The notes under the pieces: model-generated
Databases searched by the model: none
What the model was told of the DNA's origin: nothing
What the model saw: the letters and a program-made list of their open reading frames with translations, nothing else
Shown here: in pieces, positions 24,801 through 39,769 of the stretch
Layout of the letters: the number at the start of each line of letters is the position of its first letter
How positions within the stretch are numbered: the stretch's first letter is position 1
Position numbers and translations under genes: made by a program
Assembly: GCF_958295425.1 (NCBI RefSeq)
Contig: NC_081135.1
Coordinates: 23,933,613-23,997,612 of the forward strand
DNA: 64,000 bases
From: Solea solea
Lineage: Eukaryota; Chordata; Actinopteri; Pleuronectiformes; Soleidae
Direction of reading: 5' to 3'

Positions 24801-27800
24801 AGGATGTTGAGGGGGGTCTGACAAGGTCAGGTGAAACTCCCTCTTTTATCCTGGTGTCAGATCCACCTCCTGCTTCCAGCTCTACTGTGCACAGTTGACA
24901 TACTCCGAAAAACGACTGGAGAGATACGAGATTCTGACCATCATTATCCGAAATATATAGCGAGGGCCCGGTCTTGCATTGCAGGATTTGATAGCTGCTC
25001 TTGCTTAGCGCTCAACAGAAGTTATAGTTATCAGCTTGGGGCATCTCTGAAGAGCAAAGCTATTCAACTTCCCTGATCACCTACAGAGCACGGGGGCAAC
25101 GGTGTGGCCCCGGATCTTAACCTGATAACATCCGTGATTTATCTCCTTCATGTCTTGCTGCTATAATACCATCCGGTGAGAGAGAAGCCAGGCCCTGGGC
25201 TGACAGCACCGCAGCTCCTTTGGCTTTTGTTGCAACATAATCTGCTCAGATTACAGGATGATGCCTCAAAAAGGATCCCAGACATGTAACTGAAACTCCT
25301 CTGCAGGCAAGAAGAAGGACAGAACCGAGGGCCATGAGCTAAATGTAAGACTTAATCTCTATGTAATCAAACCTTTACGCTAAACAAGTATGTACATTTG
25401 ACTTTTTTAAAAAGAAAATGAGACATTTTATAGGGGAGCTTTTAAACTTTTGAAATGATGATTCTACCAATAGAGTCATGCGGGTCAAAAGCATAGAGGA
25501 AACTCATTTAACACCGTGGATGAACAATGTTAATGTGAACTTTACTTCTAAAAGATAGATTTTCCTGAAAATGTTTCACTCACACTGCATTTTTGACCCT
25601 GTCACTATATTTCCATGCACAGTTAAGCCGAGCTATCGTTGTAGCTTGACTACGCCATTTAATTGGACTAGTGTCCTTGTCCCAGTGTACAAGCACAGGC
25701 GGGGAACTGATTTATGGAATGACGTGTGACCGCACCATTCCTTCTTTGTCTTTCTATTATCCATTAACTTCAAAATATTCTATTCTTAAAGCTGACAGTC
25801 CGAATTTCCAATGTCTTCGTCCTCTGTGTGTCTGCTTCTTCTTATTTCCTGATCAAAGCCCGTGGGGGCAGAGACTGTGGACCATGCAATGAGGGCTCAG
25901 GCCAGCTTGGGTCCAGTTGAATGTAAATGCAATAGTTCAATTTAGTACAATTTTAGTCCAACTAACTCAGTAATTCAATTTTTCAAATGTCATTTACACA
26001 TAAAATCAAATCAAAGCATAGCTGATGCGCATCACAGGAGTGAGTAGAATCTCATTTCGTTCAAAATTGAACCATGACCCTATGACCTGACAAGAGCTGG
26101 CACAAGCCGCCAATAATAAGCCACAACAATATGCTGCACATTCACACAGTTGCATAAAAACCTGGCGCCTCACAGGCATTTAATGTTTTATTAGGTATCA
26201 CTCTCATTTAGATCAGTAAAACAATGTTTATCTAAGCATCCACGGGACCACAGTTTAACTTGAAATGTAATACATCCTTTTCCCTTAAAATCTGCAGAGG
26301 AGTGCCAATACCACTTACAATAATGATAACCAATAACTCAGCTACAGAGTAAAGAAAACCAATGCAACGAAGCACATATTAACAACATAGCCGGCTCAAT
26401 CACACATCCAGATATATGCGTCGCACCACCTGCTCAATAGACGTAAAATATTTCACAACGAATTACTCGTGACGAGTGGAAAAGACAGCTGCAGAGGAGG
26501 ATCTCTCCACATTCTTGGTATTATCAGCATGTAACTGCTGTGTCTGACAGATGAGTGGGACTTTGAGTGCTTAACTTGCGCAGAGACACAAAGTTTCATT
26601 GACAATCTCCGTGCAACGGAAAAAAAAAAAAACGCACCGCCGGCGCTGACAGGCTGATCAAGGCGCTGCATGGAGAAGAAAAAGACAGGCAGAGACACAG
26701 AGAGAACGAAACAAAGAGAGTGAGAGGGAGACAGAAGGGTTGGAGACTGACATGTTTGTGTAATATCTTTGTTGCGCACTTTGCTTCTGATTCTCTCACT
26801 GCTGCTCTTAAGATGATGAAACTTTTGTCAGCAGTCCTCAGCACAAGATTCTGCAGGACTGGAGCTACAGGGGAACAATGACGAGGGTGATTATGTCCTT
26901 TCCCCACGAGGGAAACCCTCCACTCGTTCGCACTCCTTCTCTGAACAATACTGCGCGTGTCACGCCTGAAACTTCGATATGTTGATTCTAGTGAAGTAAA
27001 ACTGCTCACAGTTGGATGTGTGCAGAGTCATAACGGTTCAGGAGTGCTGAACAAACAGCCAGGCTGAAAGCTATAATGCGGTGAAGGGTGCATGAAATAA
27101 TCTTTGTTGCTGTTCTCGTGACACTGCACACCAAGGAAATGACTTAGAGGTTGAGATACCATAAGTCAGGATGTTTCTCCTCCACATTACTTCTTGTTTA
27201 TGCCCTCTACGGCGACATCTCCTTACTTCAGTTGATTAACCTCGGCTTCCGACCGTATAGACTGTAAGAAAAAGCGATGGAATACGCTCACACGTCGTCA
27301 TCTCTACCCCAGCGTCACCTTTAAGAGTCTCGCGGGGCACGAAAAAGTTGCTGTCTTTTTGTTGCTCAGCAGAACTTTTACGGCATTTACTGATCACTAT
27401 GTGCCTGTAATCCACATGTACGAGAACTCTGTCAACAGAACCCTAATGTGATCAATGTTCAGAAGTGTAAAAGGAGTAACCCTAACCCGCTTTTGCATGG
27501 GCCAACAAACAAGACATTAGAGCTAAAAGAATGAACATATGGAAATACATTTACACCAATATTGCCAATAAAATCATTGTTATTTGTAAACCAAAAACTG
27601 TGGTTATTTTTTTTTCTTCTGCACTAAATTTTTTTTTACTAAACTAAATATCTGTGGTTTACAGACTGGCAGTCGACGCAAAAAGACACTAAGATTGCGG
27701 ATTGTCTCTCATTAGACTGTGTATTTTTGATTTGTACACACTGAATATGTATCTTAAAATGAATGAATAGTTTTGTATTTCCCTTATCAATTTGCTACCC

Positions 27801-29754
27801 ATGTGTTAACAGTGAAAACAAAGAATGCAGATATTGAGTTCACTATGGTATAAAACAAATTGGTAATTGATTAATCAACGGGCAAGGAGTTGCAATTTTA
27901 CAATTAATGCATGAAAAGTTGAGACGAGTGTTTGGTGCAAACAGGACTAATGTGAGATGTGGAATTACACATAGTTTTCTTACTATGTTAGTTACCGTTC
28001 TTTACCTGCGGCACCTGCCTGCGAAGCCTCAATACCTGACAAAATCCGTTTGCCTCACTTATGTAGCAATGTAGCTACTGCCCTATTCTAATCAGGAGAG
28101 CTTATATACCAAATGTATGTGCCAAAGAAATGTGGGGCTGTAATATGACCACAACTGCTCTGAAACCAGCCTGTGAGCTCTATCAAAATACAGAGGCCAT
28201 GCTGCAGGCACAAACTGTTTGTCTCAAGTGATTTCAGTGGGAAGACGGAGCTTAACAGTAAAAAGCCTGCTACAGTTTGACCTCTATTAATAATAAAGGA
28301 TGAAGGTTTTGCCAATTACATGGCCTTGGCATAGGACGATGTGACAGCGACGTCTTTACCCTCTCAAGACCCCCCCACCCCCCCCCGGCATATCACACGG
28401 AACACACCTCCAAACACATTGATCGTCCCCCACAGGGGAGACTTTACAGTACCTGCTTCCCAATTACTCTCGTAGGCTTATTCCTCTGACACAGTCTCAG
28501 GGAAAATGCACTGGATGGGCTGCTAGTCATGAAAGAAAAGCTTAGTGGTGGTAAATTTGTGGGCAGGGCGGGAGTGCTGCCAGCTTCCACCACCATGACT
28601 GCACTGCACTCAGCGAGGCAGATTTAGCATTGACAGGCCTGTGTGTGTTTGCCCTGTCTCCAGTGACTGACTGAGGACCTTGCTCGTCCAACAAAAACAC
28701 TGTTAGAGATAGCTCAGCCAGGCATGAAATTGATTTTGTATTAACAAACAAGGGGGATCTGTTTCTTCTGTGCTGTTAATCAAATAATTTCGTGGAATGA
28801 AGGAAAGATGAGAGTAAAATCATTAACATCCAACAGTAAATCAGGTTCACTGCCAACCTGTTGTCCCATTAACCCTGAAACCTGTTCAATAGCTAATTAA
28901 GGCAATTACTTCAGGCATGACACGCCAGTTAATCATGAATGACTAGCCCATTTATAGTGGTGGCTTCATTACCATTGGCAGCACTAACTTATGGCCCACC
29001 TGATTCACCACACACAGAGATAATACTCAGGATAAACGTGACTGCTGGTCTCTCTCCCGTTCTCTCCACATCTACAGGGCTATTACTAAAATGGATGGAG
29101 GAATGAAAAAAAGTGTGTTTGGCAAGTCGTGTGCTTAGATTGGTAATGCTCCATCTGTTGTCAATACCCATGTTTGATACTAAGCTTCAAAGTTTTTTAA
29201 TGTTGATCGTTTATTTTAACGTTAGTGGGCATTTTATGTTGGGAAGTAGAGAGGTAATTAGCAGAGAGAGAGAGAAGATAGGAAATGAGTGGAGAGAGAA
29301 GGCAACGCATACGACAAAGTTCGCTGCTGGGAAAGTACTCCCAGTGCATTGTGGTTTATGGTATGGATCTTTACCAGAGAATGCAAATAAAAATGGACAT
29401 AGTCATTGGCAAAGGGAGGTCTAGACAGTAAGATAACCAACTCCGCTGAAGAAAAAACTCAGAAGAGTGTGTGGTCTCAATTACTAGTTTCAGCTCCCAT
29501 TTAACATGATTCTAGTTTTGTAAATGATGTTTCCCCAGTGTGATTGGCAGCTAGTATTGTCTAACAAGTGCCTGGTTACAGGCGCTGTCTATAAATTTCT
29601 GGTTTCAAAAACTGATATGGCGACAGTCGCATTCCGAATCTTGTGGCTTCACAACGGGAGTTTGGGTGCGTCACTTATTTTACACAGTTTATGTTCTTAA
29701 CTGCAAGGGTGCATCTTTATCAAATATTCATAAACACGACTAAGGTACATTTAT

Positions 29755-30345
29755 GTTTAACAGTGGACTGACAGAGGGTGAGAGTGCAGAAGAGGATCCA
29801 AGTGCAGAAGGAGATGGTGCAGGGTAAGTACTAAGAGAGAAGATGCTCTTGGGTCTTCAAGAGCTTCTTGAAGATAGACAAGGATGCCCCTGTTCTGGTC
29901 GCGCTCTGGTTGGTCTTTCCACCAGCGTGGAACGACACACGGAAAGAGTCTGGATTGTCTTGTGAGGGGTGTTGGCACCACCAGATGACAATCTGTGAGT
30001 CTAAAAGGAGTAGTCGAGGGTTAACGTAAGCTTTTATGAGAGCATTAAAGTGTGTGGAAGCAGACCCATGGAGCACTTTGTAGGCTAGCATCAGGGATTT
30101 GAATTTGGGTAGCCAGTGGAGCTCAATGAGCAGAGTGGTGACATGTGCCCTTTGAGGCTGATTGAAGACCAGACGCGCCGCTGCGTTCTGGACCATCTGT
30201 AGTGGTTTCACAGCACAGGTCAGGAGGCCTGTTAGCAGAGCATTGCAGTAGTTGAGGCGGGAGATGACCAAAGCCTGTACTAGGAGCTGGGTAGAGTGTT
30301 GGCTTAAGTACTGCCTGATTTTTCTTATTGTTACCATCGTCAGAC
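29755..30345 (-). pseudogene. L2/CR1-like LINE, reverse transcriptase C-terminal fragment
   Basis: A minus-strand frame of 168 codons (30337-29831) contains LVQALVISRLNYCNALLTGL, then QNAAARLVFN, HVTTLLIELHWLP and KSLMLAYKVLHG, the conserved tail of L2/CR1-type non-LTR reverse transcriptases. It ends SIFKKLLKT, as in the family. The endonuclease and the catalytic part of the RT are missing (5' truncation, normal for LINE insertions). The central part (after LHWLP) has lost several residues and the block around WW is scrambled, so it is inactive. Confidence 0.85.
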
Positions 30346-33300
30346 TAGTAGAGGGCAGTATGTACTATACAGTGGATATACTGTGGTTACAATTACAAAG
30401 TCATGCTGAACTAATAACATTTATTTTGTAATATTAGTTTCACATTAAGGAACTTAAAATGGCTAATCGCCCCGCAGCATACACACATTTCCTGCTCGCT
30501 GCAATTTAATGAGAACATACAGTACAGTGCCTTCAATGTGAGAAGACAAGGGGCAGATAAGTCCTGGGCTGACAGCTCCGTTTCTCTGTCCTCCTGCATC
30601 TGTCTGTGAACAAGACTTTACTCGTGTGAGCAGTGTGCTCTGACACCCAGTGTGTCAGCAGTTCCACCTCACCTCTGTTGAGGGACTGACTCTGACAGAC
30701 AAGGGCGCTGAGGGAGGCCCTTGTAGTGAACTGTCCTGAGTGAGAGTATCGATTTTCCTGTTTGTCTCCCCTGACTACAGGCAGGTTGTGAGCTAGCTGA
30801 AATAAGTCTCTCAGCTCTGTGGACCATTCCTCTCACAACCCTCAGCAGCACCATATAAACACCAGAAATATTGTTTCTGCAATACAATAAGCATACATCT
30901 GTGATAATACATGAAATGCAACACAATGTAGGATTCCAACCTTCAAATAATGTCTCTGAGGTCATTTTGATGGTACATCGACTTACAACAGCGTGAATGG
31001 CACTATGCAACTTCTGGTTTCTGGTCCATGCCACAGACAAAAAGTACAACATTCTACTTCACTGTCAGAAACAATGCACAAACAACACCATTTTACCAAC
31101 AGTAGGACATAAGAGCAAGGCGGAGTTAACATAAGTCTGCATACTTTTGTCTGCATGTAGATCCTGAGATACTTCCACACGCTGCTTTTCAGATGCTTTG
31201 GTGGCACGATTGTCCGCTCAGGAGGACAGTTTTGCTTGCTTGTGTCCTCCATTTTCACGGCAACAACAACACACCATCACAGTCTCATTTTCTAATGAGT
31301 CAAGATGGACATTCAGAGTGGATCTAGGGCTAAGTCACTCACAGCACCCTTTGCTGTACCAAGTGGTGATGAATTCTGAATTCGGTCTGATGAACTTCTA
31401 TGCTTAGTCAATTAAAATGGATACCTGGATTTTGGCTATAAAGTGGCAGCCCTTCACTATGAACGCAGGTAGCTTGCTCATTTGCTCCGGGGGAGTAGTT
31501 GCAGATAGTGTTTACTCACTCGCAAAAGTAAACACAAATGATGAAGCAACCACAGTTACCTGAGTTACAAGGCATGAAAAACACTTAGTATTCAGTGTAA
31601 ATGCACCACAAGGGCCTTTATGCTCGTGTGTCTGTTGTATTCAAGCTCTCTCTCTCTCTCACACACAAACACACACACAGAATGGAGTTTAGTGGCGTGA
31701 TTGCAAGTGTGGTGCGTTAATTAAAAACAGTTGTTTGTCTTCTTAATGTGACAAAACACAACCGCTCATGAAAGCCGGGGCATCTGTTTGCTCTAAGTCA
31801 TCAAGCATCACCGCAAATGTAACGAGGGACTGTGGCTCTGTGCCTTCACCACCTTTAAAACAGTTACACTGGGAGTCAGACAAGTACTTTACATTTCAGC
31901 GTAAATGTCAGACTGATATATCTCGTGATAAGGCTCCCCATGGGGGACAGAGGTGCTGTCTGCGGAGCAGCATTTATACCACATGCAACAACAGCAACTG
32001 ACGACATGTAAAGAGAGAAACAGCCATTAACAGACTACAGAGAAAATTAATTATCATACCGATCCGGCCAAGAGGAACCAGAGCAGCCTGAGTGCAAAGT
32101 TGCACAACGGTGCAATCAGGGATGAAACTGTGAGTCACATCAACCTGAACAGATTTAGAGGTATTACAAATGAGTGCTATTGCTATGAATTTTCAATGAT
32201 TTGCATTTGCTTTTTATCTCATTTATGTCTTATCCTTCTCAAAATCACTTATGTTGATTTGAATGCTGGGCTGTTTTTATTAAAATGAGGATGTATATCA
32301 CTCTAACTTGATTTCTGATTAACATGTTTCATATTTGTCATTATAAAATGCAAAATGACTTATGTTATAGTAGGTATGGCTTTGGGGCATCACAGATAAG
32401 TTAGCCTGTGCTGTGTTTCTGTCTTGGTTTCAGAATGGTGACTCTCTGCGCTGTTTTAGTTCTTAACACCTTAGGGCAAAGCACTTCCTGCTGGGACACC
32501 AACACCGCAGAGCACTGTGACATTGGCTCAGGCAGGAAAGAAATACATTTGAGGATATTCCAAGGACTTATCCTAAAGTCTCTAAAAACCTCTCTGTTCT
32601 TTGCCTCTTACTTTTTCTTTACAACATCCCCCCTTGCACAGCAAATGAATGTGGTAGCACTCAGCGAGGCTGCTTTTCGTGGACCTGGATGGATTGCAAG
32701 CAAGCGATGAGATTGGTTTCAGTGTTCCCCATGGACTGAAGCCTTTGGTGTTTGGTGATAAATGCCTCCTGTGTGGTAATACAGTGTGATTAACGGACAC
32801 AGCCCAAAGCCTGATCCCAACTCTCCCTCCTCGCTGCACCTGAATCAATCATCTACATGGAAAGACCACAGTGTTGTGCTGGAACAGCTGCTTAGAGCTC
32901 TTTCCTTTCCCACTTTAGAAGAGAAGAGACAGCTGTAGAACTCACTCTGACACGCAATTAATACAAATACATCAAGCACTCACAGACACACGTGGTGCTG
33001 TCTCATGCTTACGTAGTATACATTTCTTAAGGTTTATAATAATCGCCAACATCGTATGTACATTTCTTATATGCTTCAGTCTCAAATCACTTCGCATACT
33101 GGGATTGTTGAATTGAAAAAGTTCTGTGAATGAAAATTAGGGGGAAAAAAAAGTAGAAAGAAGGAAATAAAACACTTTCTTTAAAGGTGAAAAGCTGAAT
33201 CATCATGGCTAGAAAAATAGTTTGTCGCTCACCTTTTTTTTTTTACTTAGTGCTTTTTCCTGAGCAAAAGATAAAAGGCCCACAGTTGAATTACGACAGA

Positions 33301-36300
33301 TTATCTGAGGCAAGCACTGCACCATTGAAAAACTCCGCCCGTGTTTTTTTTTGCTGCATTTATTGTCCTACTCTCACGTTTACGGTTGGTGCCAAAGCTG
33401 GAATAGCCACCGTTGCCCCTTTCCTACTGGCTGCCCCAGTTCATACTGTCTCAGGCCAGGAAACTAGATCTTCAAATAAAGTTATTTCTACTCTACTGAT
33501 GGAATTTTGGTTAAATAATGTAAAAAAAAAAACCCATTGTATTCCTGATGTATCTTGAAAGGCAGGATAGTGGGATAGCCTGAGTAATTACGCCGTCTTT
33601 CTTTGTTTTCCCTGACTTAAAATTTTATTATTTCTAAAACCACTTTCCTTTAAATATCATAGGCTAAAATGAGACCATCATAGTTTATTTCATAAGCGTG
33701 TTTCGTAAATTCTTTCAGTTTAAAAAAAAGAAACAAAAAACAAAAAAAACCTCAAACCTTTCCTAAACTTGCTCGAAGGACCTACAGATTGGATACATCC
33801 ATCCTTTTTTGTAATGCAGAGGTGACACGGCGGATTGAATTTAAAAGAGTAACTCGACACATGGCTCCTCGCCGAGCAGCCAGCATGATCAAATTTGAGA
33901 TTACAACCGACATTAAAAAAAAGGGCTGCAGCAGCAGTTTTACAAATAGCCATGAAACCATATCATTGGAGGGCAGATTACGGCGGTGGCATAAGCAGTC
34001 AAATCAATCCCTGAGTATTTCTGTGCAAGTCGATAGAGGATTCAGGTTAGACCCATTAGTCATGTTGGCACCCTGCATTGCATTCCCAGGCCAAACTTCT
34101 CTGCACGTTGTTGCTGAAAGCTCTCAGCACACCAGAATTTTTCAATAATACTGATAGGTATGTGCGAACTACAATCAATGCTAATTTATGTCATAATGCA
34201 TTAATATGTATGGGTTTGTTTCCCATCTTGAAATATTTAACAAAGCCATAATCTGCATCCTGATGGCGTTGGGAGGAAAAAGCCATTTGCTGATAAATCA
34301 TGAGTATTGTTGAAAATGAGGCACTCAAAGACACTTAATGTTGTTCCTCCTTCAGTGAGTTATTAGAATTCACAGACATGCCCGGCATTACAAGTGGAGC
34401 AAAATGCCTCCAGTGTCAGGACGATTTCCATTCACCACCCTGGAAGAGAGAATAAGTAAATTCACAGCCCAGCTTCCAAACACGAGAGAGGGGACTTAAC
34501 ACAGAATGACGAATGGCGCACAGTTCACTCTCCCTTGCAGAATGAGGACTGATGAGAAGTTAACTGATCCCAGGATTTGTGAGAGGGATTTAAAGCTCTT
34601 TTTTGTTGTTGCATCCATTCATCTGGCACCTCAAGAGGACTGACTCGCAATGAGGAGCATTGCATTCCTATGATGAGGTTGATGTGCTGTAACGCAACAT
34701 GTGCTGGGACATAATGCTATTTGTTCCACACCAGCACTCTGTGATGCCGCAAGATGCTACTCTACTCTCCAGTGTCGTGCTGTTGTTAGGCTGCATTTTC
34801 AATCCATACTTATTATCCTGTGGCCTGGGATCCAATTTATGCTGCGGTATTGTTGGTGAGTGTGACCAGGAATTGATCTAAAAGTGAGATTTTTTTTCTT
34901 TCTTTTGGGAAATTAACTATTTTATTCACCATAGCATACAACAGAATCCACCATATATGACGGTTTCTGGATTCAACTGCATATTGAACACAGAAGAGAA
35001 GAAGGATCTGTCCTTGATCATGTGCACTGCTGATCAAATACATAACAAGATTTTGCCAAAATAAACAAGGGACAAGCACCTATTTATTAATGCAGGGATT
35101 TAACAGGCAATCTGGACCGCAATCTGTTCAGTGACGTTATTTAAATCTCTCTCACAGCATGTGTGACTGATGCAGCAGCACAGGGAAGATGCAGGAGACA
35201 CCTGCAATAAACACACTATTGATTAAACATATTTCATGGATAATCATTTTGCTGCATACATAGTGTAAGTATACGCCAGCAGATGTCCGACTGGCACACT
35301 CCGCAGCACAACATTAGTCCATGTGAAGGTGACACTACCTGTGCTTACACTTGAAGTGTGCTCGGTGCTCAGTCAACCGCTGAACCTAAATTGGGGAGCA
35401 GTATGCTCACCTCCCTACTGTATAACTTACCTGTCACCAACTCGCCCCAGATAAGGACAGATGACTTCTCCCCAGGTTGTTACAATAAATCAACCACAGA
35501 GGCGGTTATTCCTGGCATGGTCCCCTCGTCACGTCTTACATGTATCAACTGAGAAATAACACATTGTGGCATTTTTGCTGGTGTTTTCCACATCCATTTT
35601 TATTTATTTTTTAAACATCAATCTGCCAAGTAAGGAGGCTTACATGAACAGCATACCTGCCCACTCGCGGGAAAGAAATTCCCTCCATGAATTAACAACA
35701 AAGCTGACCAGACCTGCTTTGTTTTGTGATCGCTTGAACAGTTTTCTTTTCTCTTTTAATTATCACTTCCTTAAGCCAGATTTTTTTATCTGTGTAGGTG
35801 CACTACCACAGAAATGTACATATGCTTCACAGCCACAGCCGGTTTAATGCACTTGATGGACAACTTAATGTGTTCTCTCCGACGCACATCCTACAGTCGG
35901 GCCTGAATCGAGTTCGACATGGGATGGATCAAATCAAGGAGAGACAGACTGAGGGAGTACGGTGATATGTACAGCACATTTGAGTGACTTGTTCCCATTA
36001 CAAAGACACACAGATGGAGGCAAAATTCAGATGCCAGTGTTTGAAGATAAGCAGAGACAGCAGGTGGAAGCAAAACACAAACACACCAGAAATGTAGTGA
36101 CACAGAAACTGTGCCACTGCTAACAAGAGGACTGGTAATGAAAATTGTAGAATGAAACGGATAAGAATATGAATTTTCTTCCACAATTACTTTTTAATGG
36201 ACTGTTTAAAGTACAGTGTTCTTTTCTCAATTAGAGGGAAAACAGAGCCAAAGTTAATTGTCCCTCTGATAACAGGAGCACGAGTGCAGCTCAGCCACCA

Positions 36301-37829
36301 AACCGTCCTCATGGGGACATTAAACACAGAATCTTTGAATTGCCACACCAGCTGACTTATTCTCATCACTCTGACTAGATTTAACTAGATCAGTATGAGG
36401 TGCTTTGCTTCTGTCTGTCTCTCTTCTTTTTTTTTTTTTAACTTCAGTCTAGGGGGTGATCACAGGCTGATCAAGAGCTGGATGGGAAGCAGGAGTTCAG
36501 ATCCATGACAGTACATGTGGTATCTGGCAGTTTTGTCATTGCACACACATCTCTCTACATCATATCCAAAGATATCAAATAAAGGGAGCATCTGAAATTA
36601 AAAGTTCTACATTGCTGCGCCTGATACAACAAGGTCATTTCTCACCAAAGACAGATACGTCGGCTTCCAGAAAACTGTGACTGGAGGGTCCCAGAAGCCA
36701 CTTGACCAAATGCCATGCTTTAATCACACTATAGAAGCTGAATCAGAGCATCGGAGAATCATATTTGCCAGACCAGCAAGTATTTGACAGCAACGGAACA
36801 GCAGCAAGCCTGATCTGGCCAGCTACACAGCTTTCATTAACTTGAGTGGCTTTTAGAGAAGGACGCTAAGTTCCATCTATTCTACACCTCAAACCGTCCC
36901 AAGCCAAATGGACAAAGACAAATATTCATTATAACTTTTCCAAATGGTACTATGGCAATGGTTCATTTCAATCACTGTGCTATGGAGACAACTCGTGGCT
37001 TCCTGTACAGTGCATCAAGCTACATTTCTGTATAAAAGGGGGGGCACTTATCCTCTTACAGACATTACATGGCAAAAAATGAGATTCAAACTACTGAAAA
37101 CTGGATACACACTTGCACAGTGTAATAATTATCTTTCATCAGATCAGCAGATACGTGTAAAACAAGGATTCTGTAGGAAAATAAATCCCAGAGATTCTAG
37201 TCCATTGAAATGACTAGTATAACTCACAGGTCTTAAATCGTTGTCACATAATCTGAGCACAGTTCCGTCCCGTTTTACATAATGCAACTCTTGTATTACT
37301 TCCTGTTTTTTTATTGAATCCTGAACACATCAGCATTCAAGTGGAGTTTGCGTTTTTGGCAACCTGATGAACATTCACTCTCTTTGAGCTGAATTTCTCA
37401 TCTCTACCCACATCCCTAGGAAATAAGTGGTTCTATAGCTCCTGAATGTTTTACTATCTCTCCGGCTTTATGGTGTTTGCTGTGTTGGGCAGGTATTACA
37501 CAGTCAAATGGGTTTTTGGACCTTTTCGGCTTAAACTGCAGCTCTGGGAACAAGACTGATAAGCATGGGGTGAAATAAAACAAAAGTTGCACATCACAAA
37601 ACTAAATGAGGTGAAAGGGGCCATGCTTCATAGAACCTCGGAGTTCTCTGTAGATTCATTACCACAAGCAGCCCCTTTTAAATATTTTACTTAACCGGTT
37701 TATCAATTGTGAGTCCAGAAGCTATGTGGTTTCAAATAACAACCACAAAATGGATCTTGTCGGTATACACCAGGGATAATAATCTGACAAATAATAAAAC
37801 AGTCGGGGATTAGGTATATTGGACACCCT
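30346..37829. other. Intronic sequence without recognised gene
   Basis: No convincing repeat family or coding exon. It includes short T and A runs. Frames at 30669-31258, 33205-33558 and 33789-34148 are isolated and have no family match or splice context. Confidence 0.45.
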
Positions 37830-38012
37830 AAATTGACCATAGGTGTGAATGTGAGAATGAATGGTTGTTTGTCTCTATGTGTGTGTGGCCCTGCGATGGA
37901 CTTGTGAACTGTCCAGGGTGTACCCTGCTTATCGCCCGATGTAGCTGAGATTGGCACAGCACCCCCCGCGACCCTCTGGTGGAGGATAAAGCGGTAGATG
38001 ATGGATGGATAC
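37830..38012 (+). repeat. Teleost interspersed repeat, GTCCAGGGTGTACCC type, copy 1
   Basis: Contains GAATGTGAGAATGAATGGTT, CTGTCCAGGGTGTACCC, GCTGAGATTGGCACAGCACC and GGATAAAGCGGTAGATGATG, a very common fish repeat tail. The reverse copy is at 44040-44162. Confidence 0.75.
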
Positions 38013-38655
38013 TAAAACAGTCAATGAGACTGAAGAAAGACAAAAAAGATAGGAGCAAACAGATATTAGAAAGTAATCACTGATGGAATTTAATATAGTT
38101 CATTGTACTTAACCTGTTTAATGTAGTATTAATCCTCTTTTCAATTATTTGTGTCTGAGCCTCAATAACTCTCTCTCTTAAAATAGCACTCCACATGTTT
38201 TGCCCAATTTGGATCCCACTTCCATGACAATTTCATTTTCTTTTTCATGACGCTGTATAGTTGCTTGACATATGCTGTTACCGTGTCTATAGAGGTAACA
38301 CTTACAGTAATTATCAAAGCAACTGAGCTACTGCTCAGACCTGCCAGCGGTGATCACTTGAATTAATGACACATGAAAAGCAATATCTGCGCCCTGCAAG
38401 TTCAAGGCCTGCAAGGGCACTCTCAGCTCCACACATAATAAACATCCCACCTCTGCAGTGAGCACTTTGCCTCCCACATTTAAAAATATGACCAGAACAG
38501 TAAATCTGCTTAACTATCCTCCCTCAGGTTTATCTGTGTCTGTATGGGTACTCCCATTACCCAGCTGCATCACTGTGTTTCATTGAGTTCTCAATAGGCG
38601 ACTTTAGAATACAAAGAAGAAAAGACTGAGTCCAATTGTGAGTTTACTGACTTAT

Positions 38656-39100
38656 GGTGCATTTCCACCGGCTCTACTCGTCTCGCCTCACCACGCCACG
38701 CCACGGCACAGTTTAAGTAGCGTTTCCACTAGCCTAGTACCTGGTACAAGGTACTATTTTTAGTACCTGCTCCGGCGAGTTTCCAAGCGTGCTAGTAGTA
38801 GGTACTATGCGATGATTGGTCAGACTGCCGGCCGCTGACTGGCCAGAGTCCCGTCACAGGAAGAGACGTCTCACACACAAATCAAGCCGAACAGTGCCAA
38901 ACTGTAGATCACTTAAAACTACTTAACAATCCTAAAACGTGGGTTAATCTCCAACAACTACAGAAGTCTGGTGTAAAGTCACTAGTCACTCGTGTGTGTG
39001 TGTGTCGCGTATAAAACAAAGTCACCGCAGTTTCACTCAGCCGTGCAGTGATAACTCCGCCCACGTTAAGTAGGTACTTTTTTGTAGTGGAGATGCAACC
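38656..39100. mobile_element. Interspersed DNA element, copy 2
   Basis: Starts GGTGCATTTCCACC and ends GTAGTGGAGATGCAACC, imperfect inverted ends. The interior has the TAGTACCTGGTAC, GATTGGTCAGAC and AACTGTAGATC blocks shared with 10185-10885. The superfamily is unclear. Confidence 0.7.
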
Positions 39101-39769
39101 TAATCGTGCCGTGTCTAAAAAAAAACAAAAAAAAAAAACAGTACTATTATTTCTCATCTTTCATATACATGTATATTTCACATTAGATAGTTGATTAAAA
39201 AGTAAAAAAATGAATGAACATAAGCCTATCAGCTCCACACACCTCTCTCTTTGTTTCTCAGTACAGCAGTGCTTGGATCTCTATGGAGGCACTAGAAAAG
39301 TGACACAGCGCAAACAGATTTGAGTATGATGGAAAGTTTCATTAGTGAATTCTACTGGTCAGAACTGGTTTGAAAGGATTAATGCTTATTGCCCCCGCCT
39401 CCCCCTGCACTGCTAGTGTATACACAAATGCTCCCAAAGTCACGTCTGATGTTCTTCGTATTGCTTGACAGAGCCTGCTTTCAGATGAAGGACACAGCAT
39501 TCAAATAGTGTTACTTTGTTTCTGTTCATGCAGACTAATAACAGGAGCATAATCATAATGTCAACAACAACAAAAGCCATCAAAAGTTTTACGATTTTAC
39601 AATTACATTTTGCAAATTGGGCAAACTCCCACTGATAAACATCATGCCATTTCATATTAGAACAAATACTAGTCAGACAAAATGGTCACATTTATTTTCT
39701 GAACTGCTATTTCCAAGGACATAAATTAAATTGACAATATGCCTCAGCTGTCAAGAAATAAAAATTTAA

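Larger units (their letters stand above)
18916..29750. other. Long intronic stretch, simple repeats only
   Basis: Contains a TG tract (19751-19772), a TGC tract (21833-21860) and scattered A or T runs. The segments at 20930-21240, 24360-24600 and 26460-27000 are less AT-rich than their surroundings, but no gene is supported. The 137- and 161-codon minus frames (26596-27009, 19915-20400) are low-complexity or antisense noise. The segment 28830-28990 has several TAATTA-type sites. Confidence 0.45.

Noticed and set aside
26596..27009. 137-codon minus-strand open frame
   Set aside because: Product is dominated by Ser/Leu/Cys/Phe low-complexity sequence from a purine-rich GAGAGA tract on the plus strand. 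No family resemblance.
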